NCBI GenBank assembly: GCA_012960315.1
Contig: DUBN01000078.1
Location: 1-64,000 of the forward strand
Reading direction: 5' to 3'
Length of the DNA: 64,000 nt
From: Acidimicrobiia bacterium
Lineage (GTDB): Bacteria > Actinomycetota > Acidimicrobiia > Acidimicrobiales > Poriferisodalaceae
In this document: piece by piece, positions 36,766-44,563 of the stretch
How the letters are laid out: every line of letters begins with the position of its first letter
Numbering within the stretch: the stretch's first letter is position 1
Translations under genes and position numbers: made by a program
Notes under the pieces: generated by a model
Database searches by the model: none
Told to the model about the DNA's origin: nothing
Seen by the model: only the letters and a program-made list of their open reading frames with translations

Positions 36766-36813
36766 GCCATCAACCCTTTCCCTTTGGCCGTCCAAGCCCG
36801 CTATTCCTGGACG

Positions 36814-37407
36814 CTATCGGAGGGTCGCAAGAATAGGCAGGTCCCGGGTCCATGCAGTTTGCCTAGTCGGATGCGGGTACTGGGTTCGACCCAAGCCGTC
36901 GGGGGCGAACGCGAAGACCCTGCCATCATGACCAATGAAGGGAGAACCTCGATCCTCCACGGTGCCTGGGAGAGCTACTAACGCCGAGAATTGTCGCTGG
37001 ACTTCGAGAAGTTGGTTGGTTGTGCCGGTCAGACCGACGAATTCGGTGTTAAAGCGGTCAAGAAAAGTCCTCATAACCTTCGGAGTGTCTCGTTCCGGGT
37101 CCACCGTCACGAAGAGAACCTTTACGTTGGGCGGCATTCCCGGCCTGGCTAGAACGGCACTTAGCTGAGCCAGATGCACCGGGCAGATATCGGGACATGA
37201 GGTAAATCCGAAGTACACGAGCCGCACCGATCCTCGGGTATCTGATCGCATCGCGAATGGTCGACCTGCGGTGTCAGTGAGTGTGAGGTCAGGCATCGTG
37301 GCGGGCGCATCGACTTCGAGTCCCGCGAAACGGCCTTCATTGCGACGATCGGTACAACCGGTAATGACGGCAATGACGGCAATGACGGCCAACATTCTCA
37401 AGCTCAC
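36814..37407 (-). CDS. Sco-like copper chaperone lipoprotein
   Basis: A lipoprotein of about 197 residues. The short signal peptide ends in VITGC (lipobox Cys). The thioredoxin-like Sco domain has the copper site GFTSCPDICPVHLA (CxxxC), FVTVDPERDTPKVM, and a C-terminal His in FIGHDGRVFAFAPDG. Sco proteins insert copper into the CuA site of cytochrome oxidase. The open frame runs back through tRNA-Ala, which cannot be coding. GTG at 37407 gives the charged start VSLR; ATG at 37395 has AGGTGA 8 nt upstream and is equally possible. Confidence 0.9.
   Translation of the reverse strand: MSLRMLAVIAVIAVITGCTDRRNEGRFAGLEVDAPATMPDLTLTDTAGRPFAMRSDTRGSVRLVYFGFTSCPDICPVHLAQLSAVLARPGMPPNVKVLFVTVDPERDTPKVMRTFLDRFNTEFVGLTGTTNQLLEVQRQFSALVALPGTVEDRGSPFIGHDGRVFAFAPDGLGRTQYPHPTRQTAWTRDLPILATLR
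37363..37389. repeat. 9-bp tandem repeat in the Sco signal peptide
   Basis: Three perfect copies of AATGACGGC. On the minus strand they encode Ala-Val-Ile three times in the hydrophobic core of the lipoprotein signal. Slippage would lengthen or shorten the core by three residues without a frameshift. Confidence 0.95.
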
Positions 37408-37448
37408 CTTGAGTAACGGTGACAGATGTTGTGTTGTTTTGATTGAAG

Positions 37449-37521
37449 TGGAGGTGAGGGGAATTGAACCCCTGGCCTCTTCGATGCGACCGAAGCGCTC
37501 TACCAACTGAGCTACACCCCC
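37449..37521 (-). tRNA. tRNA-Ala (anticodon CGC)
   Basis: A 73-nt cloverleaf on the minus strand. The acceptor GGGGGTG pairs with CACCTCC, with discriminator A as expected for alanine. The D arm is AGCTCAGTTGGTAGAGC. The anticodon stem CTTCG/CGAAG holds loop GTCGCAT with anticodon CGC (reads GCG). The T arm is GGGGTTCAATTCCCC. CCA is not encoded. It lies 41 nt before the Sco-like gene on the same strand. Confidence 0.96.
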
Positions 37522-37597
37522 GTGGGGACATTTGGACGATACCGGAAAACTGTTCAAGGTAGAAGATTGTGAATCGCACCCATTCGGGCTCAGGGAC

Positions 37598-38119
37598 TTA
37601 TCGGGCAGCGTTACGCCCTATACCTTCTTCGGGGATCTCTATGGCAAGTGCTACACGTGGCCGAAGGTAGTGAACTTGGGCGAGTCGTTCTACCTCTTTT
37701 TTCCGACGTTGATTCAGCAAGGCCAGGTAGGTGATTAGCGCAATGTCGAAAACGACTTGCATGACGCCAACAACGGCGACGCCCCCTACGATCCACCCAA
37801 ACAGGGTCAATGCTGAACCCAATACCAACAAGCGAAGAATGTCCCGGCGACGCACTGCAGCTTCGCGACTGTTGTTTGGCACTGAACTGCGAGGGCGGCG
37901 GTAAACACCACGGCTGTCGACAGTTGACACCCGAGCTCCGAACGGAGCGGGAAGCCCAGCTGCAGGCGTCGCGTGCGAAAGAGTATCGAGTTGATGTTTC
38001 CAGGCCACCATTGGAGTGCGTCGACCCCCGCCCCCGCGGTCGCGGAAGTTGCGTATCAGGCCAGGCACCAGCACGATGGCCCACACAATTGCAAGAACAA
38101 GGAGCACAATTTCAGTCAC
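37598..38119 (-). CDS. SepX/GlpR-like divisome membrane protein
   Basis: A 173-residue membrane protein. An N-terminal span (VLLVLAIVWAIVLVPGLIRNF) with WAxxLVP is followed by a cytoplasmic linker of about 75 residues rich in Arg, Ser and Pro (SRGVYRRPRSS). A hydrophobic hairpin (LRLLVLGSALTLFGWIVGG, VVGVMQVVFDIALITYLALL) and a basic tail NQRRKKEVERLAQVHYLRP end it. This layout resembles SepX of Streptomyces and GlpR, the membrane receptor of the gephyrin-like protein Glp in Corynebacterium. The nearby moeA/glp gene supports this. Identity is inferred from pattern and context. The GTG start is fixed by AAGGAGG 8 nt upstream; the longer frame is not used. Confidence 0.6.
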   Translation of the reverse strand: MTEIVLLVLAIVWAIVLVPGLIRNFRDRGGGGRRTPMVAWKHQLDTLSHATPAAGLPAPFGARVSTVDSRGVYRRPRSSVPNNSREAAVRRRDILRLLVLGSALTLFGWIVGGVAVVGVMQVVFDIALITYLALLNQRRKKEVERLAQVHYLRPRVALAIEIPEEGIGRNAAR

Positions 38120-38127
38120 TAAGTTAT

Positions 38128-38136
38128 CTCCTCCTT
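38128..38136 (-). promoter_or_regulatory. Strong ribosome binding site of the SepX-like gene
   Basis: AAGGAGGAG on the minus strand, 8 nt before the GTG at 38119. It is the best Shine-Dalgarno match I saw in the window and excludes the start 19 codons further upstream. Confidence 0.85.
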
Positions 38137-38304
38137 CTCTGAAATAGAGTTTGCGGCCCTCGAACTCAGTGGCCATGTTTGTTGAAATGCGGAATCGTTA
38201 CCGTCAGCCCGAAGAACTATCGGTCCTAGGTCTGTCACCAAAGTAGTGCGATCTGGTGAATTTGATGCAATGCGAACATTTTAAATGTGCAGCGAGGCAC
38301 GATT

Positions 38305-38796
38305 TCAATCAGAACTTCGACTGTACTCACCTGACTTCCCGCCGCTCTTCTCCCATAGCGCTATGTCGGTAATGGTCATATTTTTATCGACCGATTTACA
38401 CATATCGTAGATGGTCAGAGCGGCAACCGAACAGGCAGTAAGGGCCTCCATCTCTACACCGGTTCGTTCGATTGTCTCGACTTCAGCTGCGATAGTGATG
38501 TGTGTTTCCTCCAACTCGAAATCGATAGTGACAGATCCAATCATGAGCGGGTGACAAAGCGGGATTAGGTCGGACGTACGTTTGGCCGCTTGAATCCCCG
38601 CGACCCGAGCCACGGCTAAAACATCTCCCTTAACGGCATCCCCGGTGGCGACAGTAGAGACGGTTTCGGCAGTCATCTCGACCTGGCATCTCGCCAGTGC
38701 CCGTCGCCTTGTCGGTTCTTTCCCCAACACATCAACCATATGCGCTTGCCCTGATGAGTCCAGATGGGTGAGTTCAACAGCGTCAGCCTTACTCAT
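38305..38796 (-). CDS. moaC: Cyclic pyranopterin monophosphate synthase
   Basis: A 163-residue MoaC. Visible are HMVDVLGKEPTRRRALARC, GDVLAVARVAGIQAAKRTSDLIPLCHPL (conserved His), VETIERTGVEMEALTACSVAALTIYDMCK and DKNMTITDI. It turns the MoaA product into cyclic pyranopterin monophosphate in molybdenum cofactor synthesis. It directly follows moaA with a 3-nt gap. A 185-nt gap to the SepX-like gene contains short inverted repeats of unknown meaning. Confidence 0.97.
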   Translation of the reverse strand: MSKADAVELTHLDSSGQAHMVDVLGKEPTRRRALARCQVEMTAETVSTVATGDAVKGDVLAVARVAGIQAAKRTSDLIPLCHPLMIGSVTIDFELEETHITIAAEVETIERTGVEMEALTACSVAALTIYDMCKSVDKNMTITDIALWEKSGGKSGEYSRSSD

Positions 38797-38799
38797 GAA

Positions 38800-39798
38800 T
38801 CAACCTCCGATTTGGCTCATCGTTCGTTTGGGACGAATGAAGTTCACTTGGCCTATGGAGTGGCCCGCCCATTTGGTACCAACAGCCGTAGAGATCGCGT
38901 CGGCGATTGCTTCATCGCTCGCTTCATTGCGAAGAAGAGACCGCATGTCGAATTCGTCGACTGCAAACAGACAGGTCCGGAACTGTCCTTCTGCGGTAAG
39001 GCGCACGCGATCACAATTTCCACAGAACGGTTTCGTCACCGATGCGATAACACCCACCTCGCCGTTGCCATCGCTGTATCGCCACCTTTCCGCTGGCTCG
39101 TTTCCGCGCACTACAGGTTCGATGGGAAAAGCTTCGCTGATGGTTTCGATGATCTCATCAGCAGGCACAACTAGGTCATCGGTCCACACGTCGCCAGCTT
39201 CGAGGGGCATGAACTCGATAAAGCGAACGGTCACACCTTTGGCGCGTCCATATTCTGCAAAGTCAACAATTTCATCGTCGTTGATCCCACGCATCATCAC
39301 GACGTTGATTTTTACCGGCTGGAGTCCGGCATCGAGTGCCGAGTCAACTCCATCCAAAACACGATCCAACTCGTCGCGTCGCGTCAGTTCTAAGAACCGC
39401 TCTCGCTGAAGCGAATCAAGACTGATGTTGATTCGTGTTAGTCCCGCGGCTACAAGGGCGGCAGCGTGGAGTCGCAAAGTTGCACCGTTAGTAGTCAGAG
39501 CTATATCGACTCCCAGACCAGCTAGGCGTTCCACAAGGTCAGGAAGGTGGGCTCTAACGAGTGGCTCTCCCCCGGTGAGTCGAATTCCGTTGAATCCGAA
39601 ACGATTCACACATATACGTGCGAAACGTTCGATTTCTTCGAACGAGAGGATTTCCGCTCTTGGAAGCCACTGCATACCTTCTGCCGGCATGCAGTACTGA
39701 CAGCGAAAGTTACAGCGATCGGTAACGGAGATACGAAGATCGCGAACAGTACGACCATAAGGATCAATTAAGTCTTGTCCATCGGTGTTCTGGCCCAT
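38800..39798 (-). CDS. moaA: GTP 3',8-cyclase
   Basis: A 332-residue radical SAM enzyme. The N-terminal cluster motif is RCNFRCQYCMP and the C-terminal cluster uses FCGNCDRVRLTAEGQFRTC. LTGGEPLVRAHLPDLV and NGATL are also typical. The essential C-terminal Gly-Gly is kept (MSQIGG). It makes 3',8-cyclo-GTP, the first step of molybdenum cofactor synthesis. GAGGAA lies before the ATG. It is followed by moaC, with moeA 56 nt upstream on the same strand. Confidence 0.97.
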   Translation of the reverse strand: MGQNTDGQDLIDPYGRTVRDLRISVTDRCNFRCQYCMPAEGMQWLPRAEILSFEEIERFARICVNRFGFNGIRLTGGEPLVRAHLPDLVERLAGLGVDIALTTNGATLRLHAAALVAAGLTRINISLDSLQRERFLELTRRDELDRVLDGVDSALDAGLQPVKINVVMMRGINDDEIVDFAEYGRAKGVTVRFIEFMPLEAGDVWTDDLVVPADEIIETISEAFPIEPVVRGNEPAERWRYSDGNGEVGVIASVTKPFCGNCDRVRLTAEGQFRTCLFAVDEFDMRSLLRNEASDEAIADAISTAVGTKWAGHSIGQVNFIRPKRTMSQIGG

Positions 39799-39854
39799 GA
39801 TTCCTCAAGCGTAGCGACGCCCAGCCCGTTGTATGTATAGAAAGTGGTGTTGGG

Positions 39855-41069
39855 TCAGTTCAGAAGCAGAAGGTCAACGACATCACCTTCACGGCATCCG
39901 TCTCCGTTTGGAAGTACTGCCAACGCATTGGATCGCGCCATCGATGTCAGCATGTGTGAACCCTGACCTGCCACTGAGCGAACGCGGATCCTGCCGTCTT
40001 CATAGCGGGCTAACACTCGCGAATAGTGAGTCTTGCCGTCAGGATGTCGCGTCAACGGCTCAGCCGCTATTCCTTGAATTACAGTGCGAATCGGTTCGGG
40101 AAAGCCCATCATTGTTCGCAAACCAGGTCGGGCGAATAGTTCATAGGACACCATCGACGAAACTGGATTACCGGGCAGACCGAAAACTGGAGTATGCCCA
40201 ATAGTGCCAAAGGCGAGGGGTTTAGCCGGTTTGATGGCAATTTGCATCCATCGCATATCGCCAACGCGGTCAAGAACCGCTTTGACATAATCGAAGTCAC
40301 CCATGCTGACGCCTCCCGAGGTCACAATCGCGTCGCAGCGATCTGCACCATGCAGCAGGGCCGATTCGATCGCCGTTTCGTCGTCAGGGATGAGTCCGAG
40401 ATCGACAGCAACAAATCCGTCGCCGTTTAGCAAGGAAACGAGGGTGCACCTATTTGAGTCGCGAATTTGACCGGGAGCGAGAGGTCCGCAGTCGTCCACC
40501 AATTCGTCGCCAGTCGACATAACTCCGACTCGTAGGCGAGGATATGTCGCAATCTCACTCATTCCTAGGCTGCAAAGGACGCCTAAATGTCCTGCTGTTA
40601 GAACGGTGCCTTGGGCAAAGACCAGTTGGCCGCTGGTGACGTCGTCACCAGCGGGACGTATATGGTTCCCCGCCTGTACGGCAGTTTCGATCGTTACCGC
40701 GTCGCCTTTGACAGAAACCTTCTCGACCATAACTACGGCATCGGCGCCTTCGGGTATAGGTGCTCCAGTCATAATTCTGCTGGCTTCACCGGTTCCCACC
40801 ACCAATTTCGGCGCATACCCCGCCGCAATTGTTTCAATAATGCGGAGTTGGACGGGAACGACCGCCACATCGGAGGACCGGACAGCGAACCCGTCCATCG
40901 CTGTGTTGGCGAATGGCGGAATTGATTCCTTCGCGATTACATCAACAGCGGTGACTAACCCAAACGCATCATTTACAGGTGTAAAGATTGGTTCTTTACG
41001 GCTGCAACGATCCAGGACATAAGTTCGAGCCTCTTCAAGCGGGATCATGAGCGGGAATCTAGCGGTCAT
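39855..41069 (-). CDS. moeA: Molybdopterin molybdenumtransferase MoeA / gephyrin-like protein
   Basis: A 404-residue MoeA. Domains I/II contain FANTAMDGFAVRSSDV and GYAPKLVVGTGEASRIMTGAPIPEGADAVVMVE. Domain III has GVMSTGDELVD and the active-site TSGGVSMGDFDYVKAVL. Domain IV is the C-terminal beta region. It inserts molybdate into molybdopterin. In Corynebacterium and Mycobacterium a MoeA paralogue (Glp) instead works in cell division with the membrane receptor GlpR. Both readings are possible because moaA and moaC follow directly and a SepX/GlpR-like gene comes after those. Confidence 0.95.
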   Translation of the reverse strand: MTARFPLMIPLEEARTYVLDRCSRKEPIFTPVNDAFGLVTAVDVIAKESIPPFANTAMDGFAVRSSDVAVVPVQLRIIETIAAGYAPKLVVGTGEASRIMTGAPIPEGADAVVMVEKVSVKGDAVTIETAVQAGNHIRPAGDDVTSGQLVFAQGTVLTAGHLGVLCSLGMSEIATYPRLRVGVMSTGDELVDDCGPLAPGQIRDSNRCTLVSLLNGDGFVAVDLGLIPDDETAIESALLHGADRCDAIVTSGGVSMGDFDYVKAVLDRVGDMRWMQIAIKPAKPLAFGTIGHTPVFGLPGNPVSSMVSYELFARPGLRTMMGFPEPIRTVIQGIAAEPLTRHPDGKTHYSRVLARYEDGRIRVRSVAGQGSHMLTSMARSNALAVLPNGDGCREGDVVDLLLLN

Positions 41070-41121
41070 CGGACGTCAACGCCTTTATCGCGTCCCATGT
41101 GTCTGCTTTGTGACTCGTCGC

Positions 41122-41147
41122 TACAATTTCGATCGACCTTGAAGGTC
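41122..41147 (+). promoter_or_regulatory. -10 box and palindrome ahead of the FmdB-type gene
   Basis: TACAAT (41122-41127) is a good -10 hexamer. It is followed by GACCTT-G-AAGGTC (41135-41147), a perfect 6-bp inverted repeat just before AGGAG. It could be an operator or an RNA hairpin next to the ribosome site. No clear -35 was found. Confidence 0.3.
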
Positions 41148-41168
41148 AACTAGGAGTTACCCGACGAG

Positions 41169-41516
41169 ATGCCTACCTACCAATATCGGTGCAGCAACTG
41201 CGACGACCAGTTTGAGCTGCGTCAATCGTTCACCGACGACCCTGTAACTGTGTGCCCTGATCCGAGCTGCGGCGGCCCCGTGAAGAAGGTGTTTGGCAGC
41301 GTAGGGATAGCTTTCAAAGGCAGCGGGTTCTACAAGAACGACAGTCGATCGAGCGAAACAGACAAGTCTTCAGATTCTTCGGCCTCAAAAGACTCCGACA
41401 AAACGCCGAGCACTAGCCCAGCAGACAAACCCGCTTCATCCGACAAACCCGCTTCATCCGAAAAATCAGTGGAGAAACCGTCTAAGCCTGAAAGTTCAAC
41501 CCCAGCCAAGGATTAG
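41169..41516 (+). CDS. FmdB family zinc-ribbon protein
   Basis: A 115-residue protein. The first 45 residues are an FmdB-type zinc ribbon: MPTYQYRCSNCDDQFELRQ, then VCPDPSCGGPVKKVFG (two Cys pairs) and GIAFKGSGFYKND. The remaining 65 residues are a low-complexity tail rich in Ser, Lys, Asp and Pro, including two identical DKPASS units. The family was named for a possible regulator of formamidase genes; its true role is unknown. AGGAG is upstream of the ATG. It is divergent from moeA, as in many actinobacterial genomes. Confidence 0.92.
   Translation: MPTYQYRCSNCDDQFELRQSFTDDPVTVCPDPSCGGPVKKVFGSVGIAFKGSGFYKNDSRSSETDKSSDSSASKDSDKTPSTSPADKPASSDKPASSEKSVEKPSKPESSTPAKD
41424..41459. repeat. 18-bp direct repeat in the FmdB tail
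   Basis: Two identical adjacent copies of GACAAACCCGCTTCATCC, each coding for DKPASS. Confidence 0.95.
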
Positions 41517-41542
41517 GCCCGTGTCACTGATACTTCGATCGC

Positions 41543-41564
41543 GGGAACGCATCACGAAGTTCCC
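41543..41564. terminator. Hairpin between convergent fmdB-type gene and uppP
   Basis: GGGAAC and GTTCCC form a 6-bp inverted repeat with a 10-nt loop in the 81-nt gap between two converging genes. No T-run on either side. Confidence 0.35.
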
Positions 41565-41597
41565 AACTTGCAGCATCTGGGGCATCAGCCATAAGAG

Positions 41598-42425
41598 CTA
41601 TCGCGTATAGAGCACAAGCATCGCTCCTGCCGCAAGAATGACCCGGTATATAGCGAAGCCGGCGTAACTGTGAGATAGCACCCAGCGAAGGGTGAACTTG
41701 AGGGCTACCCAGCCCGTAATAGCTGCGGTGAGTGTTCCCGCAATCAAGGCGGGCCACATCCCCGCGGGAAGCCCATCGGTGAGCACGCCGTAAGAGCGAT
41801 GTAAGCCGGCACCCGCAATTATGGGTATGCCCATTAGGAATGCGAGACGTGCCGCGTGGGGCCGGTCGTATCCGGTCATCCGAGCAACCGTGATCGTAAT
41901 GCCCGAACGACTTACGCCAGGTAGTAATGCCAAGGATTGGGCGGTGCCTATTTTGAGCGCGTCTCGACCAGAAAAACCGCGGAAAGATCGCTTGCCTCGC
42001 GCTTGGCTATCGACGAGCCAAAGCAAAAGTCCAAAGAGACCCAACCCAATCAAGATGATTCCTATGCGGTCGCTCAGTTTGAGTAAAAACGACTCAAACA
42101 AGGTGGCCGCAATCGCTGCTGGGGCCGCCGATAAAAGCAGCAACCACCCAATCTTGGCGTCGGTGTTCCAGGGTTGGCGGCCAACCAATGCGCCAAGGCC
42201 CGCTCGGGCATGGCGCTGTACGTCCCCCCAAAGACACACGATCAGGCCACTCAATGTGCCCAGGTGGAGGGCAACATCGAAGGTGTTTTCCATTCTGCCG
42301 TCACCCTCGAAGTGGTTCCATTGAAAAAACCAAGGAACTAACTCAAGATGGCCACTTGAGGACACTGGGAAGAACTCAGTAAGTCCCTGAGTGATACCTA
42401 AAACAATTGCATGGAAGATCGGCAT
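41598..42425 (-). CDS. uppP: Undecaprenyl-diphosphate phosphatase
   Basis: A 275-residue membrane enzyme (BacA/UppP) with eight or so spans. The two catalytic regions are GITQGLTEFFPVSSSGHLELV (Glu-rich motif plus SGH) near the N-terminus and LLPGVSRSGITITVARMTGY. It recycles undecaprenyl pyrophosphate to the lipid carrier used in peptidoglycan and polysaccharide export. It is followed by no same-strand partner; the PHP gene lies 30 nt upstream on the same strand. Confidence 0.96.
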   Translation of the reverse strand: MPIFHAIVLGITQGLTEFFPVSSSGHLELVPWFFQWNHFEGDGRMENTFDVALHLGTLSGLIVCLWGDVQRHARAGLGALVGRQPWNTDAKIGWLLLLSAAPAAIAATLFESFLLKLSDRIGIILIGLGLFGLLLWLVDSQARGKRSFRGFSGRDALKIGTAQSLALLPGVSRSGITITVARMTGYDRPHAARLAFLMGIPIIAGAGLHRSYGVLTDGLPAGMWPALIAGTLTAAITGWVALKFTLRWVLSHSYAGFAIYRVILAAGAMLVLYTR

Positions 42426-42455
42426 AATCGTGGCCGTGGGTAGCGAGAAAAGCGG

Positions 42456-43208
42456 TCAGTCCGCTGTCGAAGGAACGATACGCGGTCGCCAGCGTCTCGG
42501 GGGGTCGTAGTGGTGTCCTACTGCCTGGCCCAGTCGCATCGACGATAGAAACTCCTCCGGGCTATCAAAGTCCGGCATTTCTAAATAAGCGGCACCTATG
42601 GCTTCTGCTACGTGTGCGTCACTTCCCGCACCCGTCGCTAGATCGTGTTTGGCTGCGTAAGCGGAGGCTTTGTCATTCAGGCTTCGAAGGCTGGTCTTAC
42701 CGTTGAGAATTTCGATGCCATCCACGAGGTCGTGACTCACTAATTCATCGAGTACTTCCTGTCGCAAGTTATTGCGCAACGGGTCAAAGGGGTGCGGAAT
42801 GTAGACAAGTCCGCCCTGTTCTCGAATATTTTTTGCAGCGTCTTCTGGCCGTATGCCCTGTGGGATTCGTTCCTTGAGAAACAAGCCGATGATTTCGCCT
42901 GCATGTGTTCTCATCTCTTCTCCGACGACTACGCGACAAGGAAGACTTTCCTTAAGTTCAATAGCACCTTTGATGGAATTGTGATCGGTTATACAAAGCA
43001 CATCAATCCCGGTCGCGGCCACACTTTCTATAATTTCGTCGGGCGTGGTCGTGGAATCGCCAGACCACATGGTGTGGGAATGAAAGTCCACTCGAACCCA
43101 ACCTTGAGGACATGGGTCGCCAAGATGGGGGTGACGACTTAACGCGTCAGTGGTGGGGGTGGTGGGCACGGCCAGCAGGGTACCAATGGTGTTGTGGCTT
43201 GCGCCCAC
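42456..43208 (-). CDS. PHP domain phosphoesterase
   Basis: A protein of about 250 residues with the PHP metal motifs: VDFHSHTMWSGDSTTTPDEII (motif I), CITDHNSIKGA (II), VVVGEEMRTHAGEIIGLF (III), YIPHPFDP and GAGSDAHVAEAIG (IV). PHP proteins hydrolyse phosphoesters, for example nucleotides or histidinol phosphate. The small single-domain form here is the stand-alone type with unknown substrate. A GTG at 43208 lies 5 nt from the tldE stop. The first 25 residues are poorly conserved, so the true start may be later. Confidence 0.85.
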   Translation of the reverse strand: MGASHNTIGTLLAVPTTPTTDALSRHPHLGDPCPQGWVRVDFHSHTMWSGDSTTTPDEIIESVAATGIDVLCITDHNSIKGAIELKESLPCRVVVGEEMRTHAGEIIGLFLKERIPQGIRPEDAAKNIREQGGLVYIPHPFDPLRNNLRQEVLDELVSHDLVDGIEILNGKTSLRSLNDKASAYAAKHDLATGAGSDAHVAEAIGAAYLEMPDFDSPEEFLSSMRLGQAVGHHYDPPRRWRPRIVPSTAD

Positions 43209-43213
43209 AAGAA

Positions 43214-44563
43214 CTAGATCCCAGAAAGTGCAACATCAGCAATTGCTATTGAAGTCATTCCCGTTCCGTTGGGAAGAAACTCAAAATCGCCTCCAATTTC
43301 GACGATGTCGAGCAGCATCCTTTGGAGCGTCGACGCTATGGTCGCTTCGCGGAATGGTTCGCCGAGAGCACCGCCTTGAATGCGTTGGCCATATGCACCT
43401 ACGGAAAAGTCGCCGCTGACTGGGTTGACCCCGCTATGAAGACCGTTAACACCTCGAATGAAAACACCTTTTTTAATTTTCGCGAAAAGCTCGTCTCTAT
43501 TGTTAACTCCGGGCGCAATCGTAAGCGCATGGATACCAACACTCGGCGTCGATCGGGGCCCTCGAACCGCAGACCCTGTGGAGCTGGTTCCAGCGCGGCG
43601 ACCGGTGTATGAGTTGTGCAGGAACTGGGACAGTACGCCTGAATCGACAATGACGTTTCGTCGCGCGGCTAGCCCTTCACCATCGTGATTGTCGGCCCCT
43701 AACGATTCCATATTGGTTGGGTCGTCTATCAAGGTGAGTTGTGCGACAGCAATCTGTTCGCCTAGGCGTTCCGCAAATGGCGATCTACCTTTGATCACTC
43801 GCTCTCCTGTCAATGCGCCCACCACAGTTCCAAGAAATGCTGCCGCAACCGATGGTTCCAAAACCACGGTCACTTTTTCACTGGAAGGTTTAGTTGCCCC
43901 GAGCATTCTCGTTGCGTCTTCGACCGCTTCGCTAACAACACGATCGAGATCCAATGCGTCTGGCCGCCGAGCAGCGTCGCCGGCGTGGCCGATCTGGGTT
44001 TCGGTGCCCTGCATTGCAAGTGGTTGAACGCCAACCGAACAACTGCCTCCCTCGCTCTGAACCGCAATCCCTGATGTTGACGCTAGAGCGAACTCTCCCC
44101 AACCATCAGACCAAGCAGAGGAACGAACACCGGTAATTCGCGAATCGGATGAAAGGCACCGTCGTTCTAACTCGATTGCGACGGCCGCTCTGTCTTCTGC
44201 CGTCAGCCGAAGAACTGCCGGATCGGTGAGGTCAAGACCTGGGGGAACTACTCCGTCAGGAATCGCAATTCCTTGATCCGGGTCGCTTTCGGCGAACTGT
44301 AAGTTTTCTCGGGCTTCCTCGACGACCTGCTTAAGGACCTCGGGATCAAGTGAACCCGCTGTGGCAAATCCTTGCCGGCCATCGACCACTATGCGCACCC
44401 CGACGGCCTGTGATGCTCCGGAACGAACGGATTCGATTTGTCCGAGATATGCCTTCACAGTGGTGGAGCGACCTCGAGAGAGACACACCTCGAACTGCTC
44501 GTTCTCGCGCGCTCCGGTTAAAAGTCCTTGTGCGAGATCTGGAAGCTCGGCCGTGTTTTTCAA
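43214..44563 (-). CDS. tldE: TldD/PmbA family metalloprotease-like protein, TldE (PmbA) type
   Basis: A 449-residue PmbA/TldE protein. It shows VKAYLGQIESVRSGASQAVGVRIV near the start, the central beta-rich region and the C-terminal FIRGVNGLHSGVNPVSGDFSVGAYG typical of the family. It lacks the HExxxH zinc motif, as expected for the TldE partner of the heterodimer. TldD/TldE degrade unfolded peptides and process modified peptides such as microcins. The start is a TTG overlapping the tldD stop (TTGA), so the two are coupled. Confidence 0.93.
   Translation of the reverse strand: MKNTAELPDLAQGLLTGARENEQFEVCLSRGRSTTVKAYLGQIESVRSGASQAVGVRIVVDGRQGFATAGSLDPEVLKQVVEEARENLQFAESDPDQGIAIPDGVVPPGLDLTDPAVLRLTAEDRAAVAIELERRCLSSDSRITGVRSSAWSDGWGEFALASTSGIAVQSEGGSCSVGVQPLAMQGTETQIGHAGDAARRPDALDLDRVVSEAVEDATRMLGATKPSSEKVTVVLEPSVAAAFLGTVVGALTGERVIKGRSPFAERLGEQIAVAQLTLIDDPTNMESLGADNHDGEGLAARRNVIVDSGVLSQFLHNSYTGRRAGTSSTGSAVRGPRSTPSVGIHALTIAPGVNNRDELFAKIKKGVFIRGVNGLHSGVNPVSGDFSVGAYGQRIQGGALGEPFREATIASTLQRMLLDIVEIGGDFEFLPNGTGMTSIAIADVALSGI

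Noticed and set aside
36814-37557. Long version of the Sco-like gene starting at 37557
   Set aside because: Its first 35 codons are the translated tRNA-Ala sequence (GGVAQLVERFGRIEEARG), so the start must be after the tRNA.
38235-38288. TCACCA-N13-TGGTGA and ACATTT-T-AAATGT in the gap before the SepX-like gene
   Set aside because: Short, unrelated repeats without a regulator nearby; noted but not called as operators.
38645-39409. A 254-codon plus-strand frame opposite moaC/moaA
   Set aside because: Antisense shadow of two clearly conserved genes with low-complexity Ser/Arg composition.
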